A DNA stretch of 64,000 nucleotides from Bacteroidetes bacterium RIFCSPLOWO2_12_FULL_35_15 (GTDB taxonomy: Bacteria > Bacteroidota > Bacteroidia > 2-12-FULL-35-15). Under the pieces are notes generated by a model that ran no database searches, was not told the DNA's origin, and saw only the letters and a list, made by a program, of their open reading frames with translations. The position numbers and the translations under genes are program-made. Where the stretch lies: the NCBI GenBank assembly GCA_001769385.1, contig MEPB01000097.1, positions 61,046 through 125,045 on the forward strand, read 5' to 3'. Within the stretch, counting starts at the first letter, position 1, and each line of letters begins with the position of its first letter. This document shows positions 25,844 through 39,000 of the stretch, piece by piece.

Positions 25844-28800
25844 ATGAAGAAGAAAAAAATCATAAAAGGATTCGCGGTCTATTTTGCTTTAAGCATTTTA
25901 TTTCAGGCAATAGCACCAACAGTGGCATTGGCTTTAACCAATGGACCAAGTCAGCCTGAGATGGAAAGTTTTGAACCAATTGGAACAACCGAAATGGTGG
26001 ATCCATTTACAGGAGATTTTAATTATAACCTTCCGTTAATGACCGTGCCGGGACCAAATGGTGGATACCCTATAAATCTTGCTTACCATGCAGGAATTGG
26101 AATGGAACAAGAGGCAAGCTGGGTGGGTTTGGGCTGGAACATTAATGCAGGAGAAATAAACCGTCAATTACGTGGTTTACCGGATGATTTTAATGGGGAT
26201 TTAATTGGAAAGGTAATGTACATGAAGCCCAATAGAACAGCATCCTTGGGAATAAAGGGGTCATTAGAATTAGTTAGTTTAGATGCAGATAAAGGCGGTG
26301 TAAATATAAGTGCTTCAATGAAAGCAATTTGGAACAGTTATAAAGGAATTGGTTTTGCAATGGGTAATAGTGTTAGTAAAACATCTGGCAAATCATCTGG
26401 ATTTAGTGGAGGCATTAGTTCCAATTATAGTAGTATGAGTGGTGATATGACCTTGACTCCTTCATTGAGTTATTCAAAAACACAAGGTAACGCAGATAAT
26501 TATACAACACGAAAAGGAGGATTATCATTTAGTTATAGTTCAACAGAAGGGGCTAAACAATTAAGTTTTAGTTACTCAAAAGGAAAAGTGACAACAGCTT
26601 CATTTATGAATGCAGAAGGAGGTTGGGATACCTACTCTTCCGGTAAGTCCCATAAAGGTGGAGCAGGTGTAAGTTTTTCAAGTAGTTCTTATGTTCCCCA
26701 TTCAGAAATGCCGCAGAGCGGTTTTTCAATAGGTTGCTCATTTGATACGGGAATTGACACCTGGATGTTTAATCCATATGTTGGCGGAGAAGTTTTTTAT
26801 TCCCAGGATAAAATAAAAGAAAATGACATAACTTTAATGGCCTATGGATACATGTATTCCGAGAACAGAAAATCCCTGAATGGGATTTTTGACAGGTCAG
26901 TGATGGACTTTAATCGTGAAAAAGATGCTCAATTAACTAAAGATATACCTGCTATGCCCATGCCGGTATTTACAAATGATATTTACTTTGTAAAAGGCCA
27001 GGGAGTGGGAGGAGCATTTCGACCTTATCGTTCCGATATAGGTATTTTGCATGATCCAGTAATTACATATAAAAATATCGGTGGAAATTTAGGTATTGAA
27101 GTAGGAATAGGAAATACCGTCAAGGTAGCTACTGATATTACCTTATCCTATTCAAAATCCTATTCAGGACCATGGAGAGATAAAAACACCTGGAGTGAAT
27201 TACATCAGGAGCCTTCTAATCCAACTGCAGGTTATGAATTTATGGGTAAATATGCCAATAATCCTTTGTACGAACCCTTTTATTTTAGGAATGCAGGAGA
27301 TATGACCGCAAATTATAATGAAGCAAATACAAATGTAGGTGGGACGGGTTCTGCTTTACCTATTAGCATGGGATTTGGAATAAGTATTGGGGATTTTGCA
27401 AACCCAACTGCTGCAATTGAACAGCCACTGGCTGATGTAAAAGTTACCAAGGGCAGCTTAGCTGCATCTAAATTTACTGAACGAGCCAGTCGGTCTCAAA
27501 CGATGTCTTACAAAACAAATGATCAGTTATTAGCAACTACAGATCCTGATCTTTGCCCTACTTTCTGGTCAACAAATACAATATTTGATATTAATTCTTC
27601 CCCTCGTTTAGCAACAGGAACCGATCCAATATCATTGAATTCATCTAGCCCTCATCAAGGACATCATATTGGGGAAGTTACGGTAATAAACCCTGATGGT
27701 AACAGATACATTTATGGTATTGCTGCTTATAATAAATCCCAAACAGAAGTTTCTTTTTCCGTGGATGGTAGCAATTCTGAAAATGTAGTTTCATCGAATA
27801 ACAAATTAGTTAATTATGTGTCAGACGATATTTCTCAAAACAATAATAAAGGAGACGATAATTTTTATTCCTATAAAATATTACCTGAGTATGCACACAG
27901 CTATCTTTTAACAGCAATAGTTTCTCCTGATTATGTTGATTTGACCGGAAACGGTTTAACAGAAGACGATTATGGTTATTATGTAAAATTCAATTATTCC
28001 AAGCTAAAAGATATTAATGGCAATCCTAAAAACTATGCATGGCGTTCTCCTTTTACTCTGGCGAGTTATATTAATACCTATTATTCAGTAACCTCAGATG
28101 ATAAAGCAGGTTACACATATGGAACAAAAGAAATCTGGTATCTGAATTCCATTGAAACCAAAACTCACATAGCCGAAATCACTTTAGGAAACAGAGAAGA
28201 TGGTTACGGAGCAAAGTATATGGAAAATGGAGCAACAGCATCGCCAAATAGTTCTATTATTCTGGATACCGATCTTAAACTTAAGAAAATTGAAAAAATA
28301 GATTTGTATAGCAAAAGTGATCCGAATTATGCAAGTGGAACCCCAACTCCAATTAAAACAGTCCATTTTGAATACAGCTACGATTTATGTGGAAATGTGC
28401 AAAATAATGTAGGAGGTTCAGTTTACAATAGTACTGATCCAACAACAGATGTTAATCAACATAAAGGAAAATTAACACTAAAAAAAGTTTGGTTCTCACA
28501 TTTGAACAATAATAAAGGAGAATTATCGCCTTATGTATTTGATTATAATGAATCTGACCCGGATGAAAACCCTGATTTTTCGACCATGCAAATGGATCGA
28601 TGGGGGAATTATAAAGCAGAGACATACAATGTCGAAGATCCATATACCAACCAAAAAGATGACTACAGCCTTCGTGATAAACATGCATCAGCCTGGTGTT
28701 TAAAAGCAATCAATCTCCCTTCCGGAGGGAAAATTAAAGTAGGCTATGAAAGTGACGATTATGCCTATGTTCAGGATCAGCCAACAATGCAAATGGCTAA

Positions 28801-31800
28801 AATTCTTGGAACAGGTGGGAAGCCCGTTGATGGGACAAGTGTGCAAGAAACTGAACCAAGTATTAAGGGAGATGAATTGTATGTTTACTTTGAATTAAAA
28901 AATCAAAATATTACGTCTAACGCTGATGTTTTTAATTATGTAAAGAATATTAAAGATTTATATTTTAAAACCTATCAAAAATTAAAAAGAGGAATTGTAG
29001 GTGGAGACTTTAAATATGACTACGTTACAGGTTATGCTAAGGTTGCTGGCAGCAATTCAGATGGAACATTTAATACCGGTAGTGATGTTGGTAATGTTTA
29101 TGGCTTATTTACTACCTCCGGTATTCACTACGGATATTTAAGATTAGCAAAAATAAATGTACACGATAAACCTGCTTTAGCAGGTTTAAATTATACGAAT
29201 CCATTCAGAAAAGCCGGCTGGCAATACCTAAAAATAAACCGTACCGATTTATTATATCCTTCCAGTTCAAATAATATGAATAGCAATCCAACTGTTGGAA
29301 CACTTATGCAATTAGCAAACAGTGTTGTTGGTTATTTTGCGAGCAATATTCAACTCTTTGCAGGTTATTATAATTTTTGTCAGATAAATAATTTTTGTAG
29401 TAAAATAAAGGTGGAAGATACACATCCGTCCTTTATTAGAGTAAACACGCCTGATGGTAAAAAGTATGGCGGAGGGTATCGCGTTAAAAGTATTGCTATT
29501 ACTAATTCCTGGACAGGTTTGCTTTCTGATGTATCCACTGATCCGGATTATAATGAATATGGGCAGGAATACACATACCGCATGCCCGATGGAACAAGTT
29601 CCGGTGTTGCGGAGTACGAACCATTAATTGGAGGAGAAGAAATTTCCTTACGAAAACCGATTCGTTATAGCAGTGATTATTTGATTACAAAGCATGATGA
29701 TTTGTACATGGAGGAACCGTATTGCGAAAGTTATTATCCTGCAGCCAGTGTAGGATATAGTAGAATTATTGTAAAAGGAATTGATCATGGAGTAACAAAA
29801 GGAACTCAGGGGATTAATGTTTATGAATATTACACAGCAAAAGATTTTCCGGTGCTGGTTACTCCTTCGCAGTTAAAGCATGAAAAATTCACTCCTGATT
29901 TAAGCATTCCATTTGTAGGCGATGTAAGTTTTGAAAACCATGGATTTTCTCAAATGTTTACCGTGGAAACAAATGATATGCATGGAAAAGCAAAATCTCA
30001 GGCAACCTATCCTTACGGAACAGATTTGGTAACATCAGCGGCAGTAAGTGCAATACCTGTTTCAAAAACAGAATACATTTACAATACTGATGCCCCATAT
30101 AGTGCATCTACAAAAAATCATTTGAAAAATGAAGTTGATGTACTCTATAATGATGCCTATTATAAAAAATCAAATTTAGGTTTAACCAAAGAGTTTTTTA
30201 TAGATATGCGTGAACGTTCCAATGTGAGTATGGTAAATGGAGGACAAATAAATTTAGAAGTTTCTTTTCCTCCACCAGTTCCTGTGTTTTCGTTTATTCC
30301 TGCAGTAAGTTATTCTGAACAGTTAAACAAAATGGTTGTTGGAATGAATGTGATCAGCCGTAACGGAATCTTAACAGAAACACGTCAAAGTAGTGATGGG
30401 GCAACAGCAATTACAAAGAACCTAATGTTTGATGCCGCAACAGGAAAACCATTATTAACACAAGTAATGAATGATTTTGACAAACCTGTTTATTCCTATA
30501 GTTATGCTGCACAATGGGCATATGACGGGATGGGGGCTGCTTATAAAAATATAGGAGCTACAATGTTGGTTGATGTTTCTACTTCTGGATCGGGCACAAT
30601 AAATGGCACTTTAATAGAAGATAATTACCTTTTGTCGGGGGATGAAGTGTTATTGACACCAACAACAAGTGGTAGCACTGTTTATAATGCGTGGGTTACC
30701 AATGTTACAAGTACTGGTTTTACCTTAACTAATAAAACGAATACAACTTTTGCTAGCACTTCCCTGACCGCCTATTTAATGACCATCATGCGTTCCGGTA
30801 GAAGAAATCAATTATCAGTTTCAAACGGACAAATTGTTTCCTTAAGCAATCCTGTTACAGATAGGAAGTTCTCTTTGTTTGACGCATTTAATACCTATGT
30901 TGATACGCATTCGGGTTCAATACCAACAAGCATTTCGTTTGTAGATTGTTCATCAGGAGTAACAATAACTGCAACAGTCAGTGTGAATACTGGGTATAAC
31001 ACGTTAGGATTCACGCTGGCAGGAAGTTTTGGAGATTCAGTAAATGATACTACTAGTTTATGCGGAGGAACCCCTGGTACTTGTAAATGTGATGGAATTT
31101 ATATTCAATTTCCTTCCGGTTCATTCTTCGCTAATGGTGGTTATCATTTGAAAAAAATCGGCAATAAGGTTATTGCCACGGAAACGGGTAATCCAGCTTC
31201 AACCTCTACTGGTGTTTGGAATGATCCGGAACATTGTTTAAAAGAGTGTATGGAGGATGTATTACATGCCGGTGCAACAGAATTGGTTGATAAAGATTGG
31301 CAATTTAATTATGCGGATGTCATGAACAATCAATATGATTATACCGGGGGACAACCTACAGCAGGTTGGAATGATTATGCAACAGGTGTAAAAGGTATTT
31401 GGAGAGTAGTGAAAAATGATGTTTACCAGGTGGATCGAAAAAGAGTAGATGCTACAAATATTGCTAAGGATGGCGTTTACCAGAACTTTTCATTGTTTGA
31501 TTGGCAAGCCCCTGTTACAAATACCAGTTGGACATGGGTAACAGAAGTAATGAAATACAATCCATATGGATTTGAAACGGAGAATAAAGATGCTTTAGGT
31601 ATTTATTCTACAGCTTTGTATGGATATGATAATTCTGTCCAAACAGCAATTGCAAATAATTCTTCTTATTACGAAACAGCATTTGATGGAATGGAAGATT
31701 ATAAAAACAATGTGTATGTTACAGGGCATGGGCATGGACATAGCGATTTAACCTTTACCGGTTCGAATGTTCAGGGAGGAATTGTTGCAAATGGTTCTCA

Positions 31801-32293
31801 TTCAGGTAAAAAATGTATTGCGGTGGAAGATGGGACGTTAACATTTAATACGACTTCGAGTGATTTTTTCAAACCCATAGCAAATAAAAAATACATTATT
31901 AGTGCATGGTTCAATACACCTAATGGGGGAACACCTACTATTACGATGACAGGTGGTGTAAGCAACGTTAGTTCAACATTAGGGAACGCCATTGAAGGTT
32001 GGAGAAAATGTGATGTTGTATTTACAGCAACTTCAACAAATATCACCTTCACTTTTGGTGGGGTCAGCTTATTTAATTTGGACGATATCCGAATTCAGCC
32101 CTTCCAAAGCAGTATGAAAACCTTTGTGTATAATCCTCAGACATTATGGTTAGTTGCAGAATTGGATAACCAAAATTATGCTACTTTTTATAATTACGAT
32201 GAGTCAGGAACATTGGTGCAGGTGAAAAAAGAAACGGTCAAAGGTGTTTCAACACTTAAAACTACAAGAAGTAATTTAAAACGAATTCCATAA
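25844..32293 (+). CDS. SpvB/TcB-like giant exported protein
   Basis: 2149 aa with a signal peptide (about 1-30). Residues near 50-110 carry MVDPFTGDFNYNLPLMTVPG, LAYHAGIGMEQEASWVGLGW and NINAGEINRQLRGLP, the Bacteroidota counterpart of the SpvB/TcB opening (TGA-YSIPL ... PGVGWSL). Long beta-rich regions follow, a galactose-binding-like jelly roll lies near residues 1960-2090, and the C-terminus (LDNQNYATFYNYDESGTLVQ) is YD/RHS-like. TcB proteins form half of a hollow cocoon that the TcC/RHS protein completes; here the partner is encoded 0.7 kb downstream. Role inferred from these similarities. Confidence 0.7.
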   Translation: MKKKKIIKGFAVYFALSILFQAIAPTVALALTNGPSQPEMESFEPIGTTEMVDPFTGDFNYNLPLMTVPGPNGGYPINLAYHAGIGMEQEASWVGLGWNINAGEINRQLRGLPDDFNGDLIGKVMYMKPNRTASLGIKGSLELVSLDADKGGVNISASMKAIWNSYKGIGFAMGNSVSKTSGKSSGFSGGISSNYSSMSGDMTLTPSLSYSKTQGNADNYTTRKGGLSFSYSSTEGAKQLSFSYSKGKVTTASFMNAEGGWDTYSSGKSHKGGAGVSFSSSSYVPHSEMPQSGFSIGCSFDTGIDTWMFNPYVGGEVFYSQDKIKENDITLMAYGYMYSENRKSLNGIFDRSVMDFNREKDAQLTKDIPAMPMPVFTNDIYFVKGQGVGGAFRPYRSDIGILHDPVITYKNIGGNLGIEVGIGNTVKVATDITLSYSKSYSGPWRDKNTWSELHQEPSNPTAGYEFMGKYANNPLYEPFYFRNAGDMTANYNEANTNVGGTGSALPISMGFGISIGDFANPTAAIEQPLADVKVTKGSLAASKFTERASRSQTMSYKTNDQLLATTDPDLCPTFWSTNTIFDINSSPRLATGTDPISLNSSSPHQGHHIGEVTVINPDGNRYIYGIAAYNKSQTEVSFSVDGSNSENVVSSNNKLVNYVSDDISQNNNKGDDNFYSYKILPEYAHSYLLTAIVSPDYVDLTGNGLTEDDYGYYVKFNYSKLKDINGNPKNYAWRSPFTLASYINTYYSVTSDDKAGYTYGTKEIWYLNSIETKTHIAEITLGNREDGYGAKYMENGATASPNSSIILDTDLKLKKIEKIDLYSKSDPNYASGTPTPIKTVHFEYSYDLCGNVQNNVGGSVYNSTDPTTDVNQHKGKLTLKKVWFSHLNNNKGELSPYVFDYNESDPDENPDFSTMQMDRWGNYKAETYNVEDPYTNQKDDYSLRDKHASAWCLKAINLPSGGKIKVGYESDDYAYVQDQPTMQMAKILGTGGKPVDGTSVQETEPSIKGDELYVYFELKNQNITSNADVFNYVKNIKDLYFKTYQKLKRGIVGGDFKYDYVTGYAKVAGSNSDGTFNTGSDVGNVYGLFTTSGIHYGYLRLAKINVHDKPALAGLNYTNPFRKAGWQYLKINRTDLLYPSSSNNMNSNPTVGTLMQLANSVVGYFASNIQLFAGYYNFCQINNFCSKIKVEDTHPSFIRVNTPDGKKYGGGYRVKSIAITNSWTGLLSDVSTDPDYNEYGQEYTYRMPDGTSSGVAEYEPLIGGEEISLRKPIRYSSDYLITKHDDLYMEEPYCESYYPAASVGYSRIIVKGIDHGVTKGTQGINVYEYYTAKDFPVLVTPSQLKHEKFTPDLSIPFVGDVSFENHGFSQMFTVETNDMHGKAKSQATYPYGTDLVTSAAVSAIPVSKTEYIYNTDAPYSASTKNHLKNEVDVLYNDAYYKKSNLGLTKEFFIDMRERSNVSMVNGGQINLEVSFPPPVPVFSFIPAVSYSEQLNKMVVGMNVISRNGILTETRQSSDGATAITKNLMFDAATGKPLLTQVMNDFDKPVYSYSYAAQWAYDGMGAAYKNIGATMLVDVSTSGSGTINGTLIEDNYLLSGDEVLLTPTTSGSTVYNAWVTNVTSTGFTLTNKTNTTFASTSLTAYLMTIMRSGRRNQLSVSNGQIVSLSNPVTDRKFSLFDAFNTYVDTHSGSIPTSISFVDCSSGVTITATVSVNTGYNTLGFTLAGSFGDSVNDTTSLCGGTPGTCKCDGIYIQFPSGSFFANGGYHLKKIGNKVIATETGNPASTSTGVWNDPEHCLKECMEDVLHAGATELVDKDWQFNYADVMNNQYDYTGGQPTAGWNDYATGVKGIWRVVKNDVYQVDRKRVDATNIAKDGVYQNFSLFDWQAPVTNTSWTWVTEVMKYNPYGFETENKDALGIYSTALYGYDNSVQTAIANNSSYYETAFDGMEDYKNNVYVTGHGHGHSDLTFTGSNVQGGIVANGSHSGKKCIAVEDGTLTFNTTSSDFFKPIANKKYIISAWFNTPNGGTPTITMTGGVSNVSSTLGNAIEGWRKCDVVFTATSTNITFTFGGVSLFNLDDIRIQPFQSSMKTFVYNPQTLWLVAELDNQNYATFYNYDESGTLVQVKKETVKGVSTLKTTRSNLKRIP

Positions 32294-32301
32294 AAAAAGC
32301 G

Positions 32302-33024
32302 ATGTTGAAATTATTAAAATATTTATTTTTTCTTCTTGTTTCAATTAAATCTTTTTCACAATCAACAGATTGGAAAAAAGATTTGATTGAAATGAATAAA
32401 GTTTATTATGAAGCAGGTTCCTTTAAAATGGATGTTGGGGTTTATTCGTATGCTACAATAATAGACTCAAAACCAATAAGTACTTATAAAGGGAAAGTGG
32501 CGCACAGAGGAGCAAACTACTATAGCAGTATGATTGGAAGAATTACCCTACAAAATAAACGTTGTGTATTAGTAGTGGATAATCCTCAAAAAATGATTTT
32601 GTATAGAAAGAATAATACTGAAAATGTTAACTCATCTAAAGGAGGATTTTCGCTTGCTAATTTGGATTCAGCAATGATATTAATGGGGAAAAATGTAAAA
32701 GTGGAATACCTGGTAAATACAAAACAGGAAAAAAGAATTCAACTAAATTATAAAGAAGGAAAAATTTCTAAAATTGAAATATCCATCAACCCTATAGATA
32801 ATACGATTATGGAATTGGTTTATTATTACAATACAACAGCAGATTATTCTAATTCAGTAGCAAAAGTGATTATTAAATACAGCAATGTAGAATTGAATAA
32901 AACCATTTCTGAATCCATGTTCAGTGAAAATAATTTTATAAGTGTAAAGAAAGATAAGATAGTTGCATTAAAGGAATATCAAAAGTATCAGGTTGTAAAT
33001 CAAAGTGAAGCGCTTAAACAATAA
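32302..33024 (+). CDS. LolA-like secreted protein of the RHS operon
   Basis: 240 aa with a signal peptide (MLKLLKYLFFLLVSIKSFSQ). The rest has the alternating strands of a LolA/LppX-type open barrel (FKMDVGVYSYATI, GKVAHRGANYYSSMIGRITL, KRCVLVVDNPQKMILYRK, LNYKEGKISKIEISINPID). Such folds carry lipid or hold hydrophobic segments. It sits between the TcB-like and RHS genes with gaps of 8 and 10 nt, so a specific helper for delivery or assembly of the pair is likely. Fold call is tentative. Confidence 0.5.
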   Translation: MLKLLKYLFFLLVSIKSFSQSTDWKKDLIEMNKVYYEAGSFKMDVGVYSYATIIDSKPISTYKGKVAHRGANYYSSMIGRITLQNKRCVLVVDNPQKMILYRKNNTENVNSSKGGFSLANLDSAMILMGKNVKVEYLVNTKQEKRIQLNYKEGKISKIEISINPIDNTIMELVYYYNTTADYSNSVAKVIIKYSNVELNKTISESMFSENNFISVKKDKIVALKEYQKYQVVNQSEALKQ

Positions 33025-33034
33025 TATTTAGCTT

Positions 33035-36000
33035 ATGAGAAATGTATTTAAATTTATTTCAATCAGTTTTCTGATTTTAGCAGGACTGATTTTGAATATT
33101 AATTTTGCCAAGGCTGCAAATGAACATTCGATTGTAAGTAAAAGTGGACCCGCGATAGCGCAATCAACTTCTCTTTCCATTCAGGATCAGTGGTATTCGT
33201 ATATGTCCACAAATGGATTAAACAACAGTATATTTAATGTTAGTCAGGCGTATACAAGTATAGGGTTACGATTTGACCAAAGTAAATTGAATAATTATCA
33301 ATCTAAATGGTCATTAGATGTTAATTATTCCATTGAATTATTTGCGCTGAGTAGTAGTGGAACTATTACAACTACAACACAAACCGGGCTATTAAAAATT
33401 GATTATGATAATGCGACCACCTATAAGGATAAAGATTTAGTAAAATTTGCAAGTAATTATTTTAAGGCTAAATTAACTATCGGAGTGGTAACATATAAAA
33501 ATGCTGCAGGAACGCCAACGGCAATCCCCTCTACCTTCTCCAACGATTTTTTTATTGATTTAGAGCAGGAAACAGAGCGGTATTATAAATTTTCCACATC
33601 ACCGAATGCCCCCTTTGTATATGCATCAGCAGTGACAACAACTAATGAATTACCTGTTGCCTGGAATTATGTGCAGGGAGCAGAAAGCTATGATGTAGAG
33701 TGGATATTCATTGATCTTGGAAAGGATGTGTTTACAATTAATTTTGACTTTGATTTCAGAAATGCAACACGAATTAACACAAAAAATCAATATTATAAAA
33801 TCCCTCTGGGATATCCTAAAGGAATACTGATATACAGAGTGAGAGGAGTTGGCTATGACCTCCTATCTTCAATAAGAACAGAAAGTGAATGGAGCTATAA
33901 TAATAATTCCTTGTTGGGAAATACCGTAAACACACCATCTAATCCAAATTTGGCATATCGACTTGATTACGATGGTTTGGATCAAAACAAGAACTGGCAA
34001 TATTCAGCATCTTTTGCAGAAGATGGAAAGAGAAAAGAAATAATCAGTTATTTTGATGGTAGTTTAAGAAACCGGCAAACAGCAACAAAATTAAATTCAG
34101 ATAACAATGTTATTTTAGCCGAAACAAAATATGATTATGAGGGAAGAGGCGTTGTTCAAATGTTACCAACCCCAATGGGTAACATAGGCATTCAATACAA
34201 CTCAAGTTTCAATAACAATTTTGACAAAAGTGATTTTGATGCAGACGCGACCTATCTCATTCCAAACGTTGTAAATCCGACAAATAATGCAACTGCGACA
34301 TATTATTCTTCCAATTCTTCAGCAATAGGAATAGACGCATATACTCCGGATGCGCAAGGCTATCCCTATTCAAGAGCAACATTTAAAAGAGATGGAACCG
34401 GAAGAGTTTCCACTCAAAGTGGTGTGGGGATTGATTTTAAAACAGGAAGTGGGCATGAGACCCAATATTTTTATGGTACTCCAACCGGTCAACAGGAGCT
34501 GGATCGCTTGTTTGGAAATGAGGTTGGAAACTGGATGCATTATAAAAAGAATTTAGTGGTTGATCCCAATGGTCAGGCAAGTGTTACATATTTAGATCAG
34601 GAAGGAAGGACAATTGCAACAGCTTTATCAGGGGACGAACCGACAAATTTATTGGCGATTGATGGTAAACCGGCTCCTATAAGCCTTACATCAGACCTGT
34701 TGACGGGTAAAAACAATTTAATTAATAATGAATTAACGGCTCTAAGTACTATTGTAGTGAGTACGGCTTCCTCTACTTACAATTTTTCATATAATTTAAA
34801 TGATTCATTGTATTGTGAAAATTGCGATGAAACACCAATTTGTAAAACCTGTAAATATGATTTAATATTTACAGTAAAAGATGAAGATAATGTTCCTGTT
34901 TCATATACAACCAGTAATGGAGCTGCAACAGGAACGGTTGTTTTTCAAAACATCAGTGCTGAAACAAATTTTACGTTCTATGTCACATTCGATTATGTTG
35001 GAACTTATACAGTTATAAAAACACTTAAGCTGAACGAAACAAGTTTAACAGAATATTATGATGATTTAGTAAGTCAATATTACAATTGTTTACCTTATAC
35101 GGATATACAACCGGAACCGTGTTTAGATTGCCAGGGGATCTGCGAAAAGAGATTCAAAATACCGGATGGCAATGGCGGGTATACTTATGTGGATGAACAA
35201 GGAGATCTAATAACAGGGCAAAATGCAGCAGCAGAAGCGCAGGTGTTAATTGATCAATGTAAAGCCTTCTGCGAGAACCCATCCTCCAGCTTAAAAGATG
35301 AATGTGAATTACATAAAGAAATACTAAAAGCGGACATGAGCCCCGGAGGGCAATATTTTGATAATTACTATTACAACCCAACAACAAATGAATTTAATAT
35401 TGTTTTAGACTCAAATAACAATCCAATAAATGATAATACATGGCTGGAAGCTCATATTCCGACAACAGGGGCCGCGACCCAATTTGGCAGTTTTCTTTCA
35501 TGGATAAATAATAACCCTCAAAATGGAGGTTGTTATTTCCCATCCTCTGTAACAGATACCTGGACTACTTGGGATGATATCAGAAGCAATTGGAAAGATT
35601 GTTTTGCCGATTTTTTGATTTATTATCATCCTGAATATTGTCAATACCAATTTAATTGTGAGAGAGATCTTTGCCCATCAATTGAACAAGGGCATTGGAC
35701 ACCAAACGGTGGAATAACAATTGTAGAATCAAATGATTTTGATCTGGCGATGCAGCAAAATTTTGCGTTGCATGAATATTATATTCCAACGGCATTGTCT
35801 AGTTATACCACTGTTTCAACAACCGATAACTCAGGATATATTGGAACAAATAGTATTACCTTACCTACTCAAAATACAGATCCTTATTTTGATTTAAACA
35901 CCTACACAAATTGTTCATCTGAAAATAATTTTGGCATATCAAATAGTTGCACGAACAATAATGCTATTGAAGAGAGAAAAGCTGTAAATGATTTGTTAAA

Positions 36001-39000
36001 ATATTATATGGCAGCCGGCACTAGCGGCACTCCTGTTTGGTTGAGTGTTTGGTATGTACTGGATGATCCTTCAAATATTCATAGTGCAACTTCTTTATCA
36101 GCAGCCATCACCGCAGCTGGATTTACAATGCCTAATTCTGTTTATCAAACCATAAGAAATATTCATGGTGACGGAACAAGTGCACATCCGGGCATCTTAG
36201 GAGGAACGTATCCGACAATGACTAAATATGAGTATTTTGTAAATATATATTTGGGAATAAAAAAATTAATACAATTCCAACGGTATAACAATTTGTATAA
36301 CATTCAAACTCCGGGTACCAGTCCTGCACCTGCCGGAATAAGTTGTGAAACACCATTGGCATCGAGTACAACTCACTGGGGTTGGACCAATGGCGCTACA
36401 AGTAGTTTTCAAATTCGATATCTAAAGAATATCGTATTCGATACCTATTGGGCAAATGCTTGTTATAATTCTGCGACATCACCACAATTAACTGTCCCAA
36501 ATTCAATGATTACCAACTGGCAGAATGTTTTAAATGGCACTACACCTAACGCTGTATTAACAGAAGCATATAAAGGAAATTGCGGCCAATATGTTGACCA
36601 GTGGATGACCAGTATTTATGCAGCTTGTTCCGGCTTAGAAAATGGATTAACTCCTACCCAAAAGGATGCGATGAAACAATATTTGATAGATGTGTGTGCT
36701 TCCGATGCTGATCTTATTCATGCACAAGGAGGAGATGGGACAAGAAATGGTAATGTTATTGCGGGACCGGTTAATTTTGATACTTTTCAGGATGTAATTG
36801 ATTATTATATTAGTTTGCCTACTTCGCCATCACTAAGTTGTACTCCATCTGCACCTGTTCATCCATCTGCAAGCATCATTAATCAACAGGTGGATTGCAT
36901 GTGTGAAAATTACAATCAGTTTATTATTGATAATGGTTTGTCAAGTGCTACAGATGCAGTAAAAGCAAGCACAATAAGTAGTTTTTACGGAACAACTGTT
37001 TCAGCAACCGATATTGCTACCTGGGCAACGGAATGTGCTGCAACGCCACCTCATACGTTAAACAATTTGTTAAACTATAATCTTCCAGAAGCATTACAAT
37101 GTCCGGCTTCCAATCTTCAGAATTACAACTCCAATAATTGCACCTGTACCAATCTGAACAATTACATTGCGGCAATGGATATTTCAAGCCCAAGCAATAC
37201 CGAAATTGCAACTTCTTTAACAGATGATTTTGGCACCACCATAACAGCTGGGGAAGTGGCAGACTGGCTCACCGCTTGTTCAACCTCTACCTATACATCA
37301 GGTACATTTAGTAATTTACCATCTGCATTAAAATGCTTAAGTCAGGATGAATGTACAAAAAATACGATTTATTCCTTCATCATTAATCATGGATTTCCGA
37401 TTCCTCCATCTAATTACCCAACAATAAACTATAGTTCCATCCAGCAAACAGCAATTGTTGCAAGTTTAAATGCAGCATTTCAACCAACGGTTGCACTTGT
37501 TTGGAGTGATGTTGATGCTTGGTTGGTAGCTTGTACAGCCAATTCCTATTCTTCAACAACCTTTTCTAATTTACCGAACGGTTTGAGATGCAGTGAAAGT
37601 GGATTACCTCCGCCATCTTGTGCCTGTGAACAAGAAAATTTGCAAGCTGCAGAAGAAGCAAATTATTTTAATACTCAAAACAGACTACTTCTGGCCCAAC
37701 AAGCCGCATTAGCTTATTTAGAATCCTATAAAACTTTATGTTTAAATACCATAAGCAGGGAAACATTTAAGGTTATCTATACTTTGAATGAATATTATTA
37801 TACCTTGTATTATTATGATCAGGCCGGAAATTTACTTAAAACCGTTCCACCCAATGGTGTTCAACCTCTTACAACCACTACGGAATTTAATAATGTTACT
37901 GCTTATAGAGCTGCAGCCAGCGGATCTACCTTTACCGTGCCTTCACATAAAATGGTAACGCACTATTGGTATAACAGCTTACAACAATTGGTTAAACAAA
38001 ATACCCCTGATGCCGATTTATCAACTTTTTATTACGATGCTTTAGGAAGATTGGTTGTTTCACAAAATGCGAAACAAGATTTAATCGATAATTACTCGTA
38101 TACTGTTTATGATGTATTAGGAAGAATTACCAATGTTGGTGAAATACATTCTACTGTTACAATGACCAATGCCATTGCAAGAAACAAAGATCTTACAACC
38201 ACATTGGCTTCCTGGATTACTGCAGGAACAAAATCACAAATCGCTGCTACCTATTATGACGAAACAATGTCGGGGGCACCTTCTGCTGTTTCTGCTATAC
38301 AGGAAAATTTAAGGAACAGGGTAACCAGTACCACCTATGATGCGGATGGAACAGCACCTTACGACAATGCAACACATTACAGTTACGACATTCACGGTAA
38401 TGTGAAAATCTTGATTCAGGAAAACAAAAAACTATCTTTAACAAGTCAACAACTAAAACGTATTGATTATGATTATGATTTAATCAGCGGAAAAGTAAAC
38501 AAAGTAAGTTATCAGGCAGGACAAGCAGATCAGTTCTATCACCAATATTATTACGATGCCGATAACAGGTTAACCAATGTGTACACCAGTAGGGATAATA
38601 CTATTTGGGATCAGGACGCAAAATATTTTTTCTATGCAACGGGAGCTTTATCACGTGCAGAGATTGGAGATAAAAAAGTACAAGGCATTGATTATGCCAA
38701 CACCATCCAAGGCTGGCAAAAAAACATCAACTCCGAAACACTTGATCCAACAAGAGATATGGGACAGGACGGGAACATAACAAGCAACCTTAATAAGAGC
38801 ATTGGACGTGATGCCTTTGCATATACATTGGGATATTTTGAAGGAGATTATGTACCTAAAAATACAAGCACTGCAAATGCCTTAGCTGCTGTAACTGGCA
38901 GCGAGTTGTTAAGCAATCGTTTCGATTTATTTAACGGCAATATCAGTTACATGGTCACCAACCTAACTGATCCTACAACAGGTAATTTTTTACCCAACGG

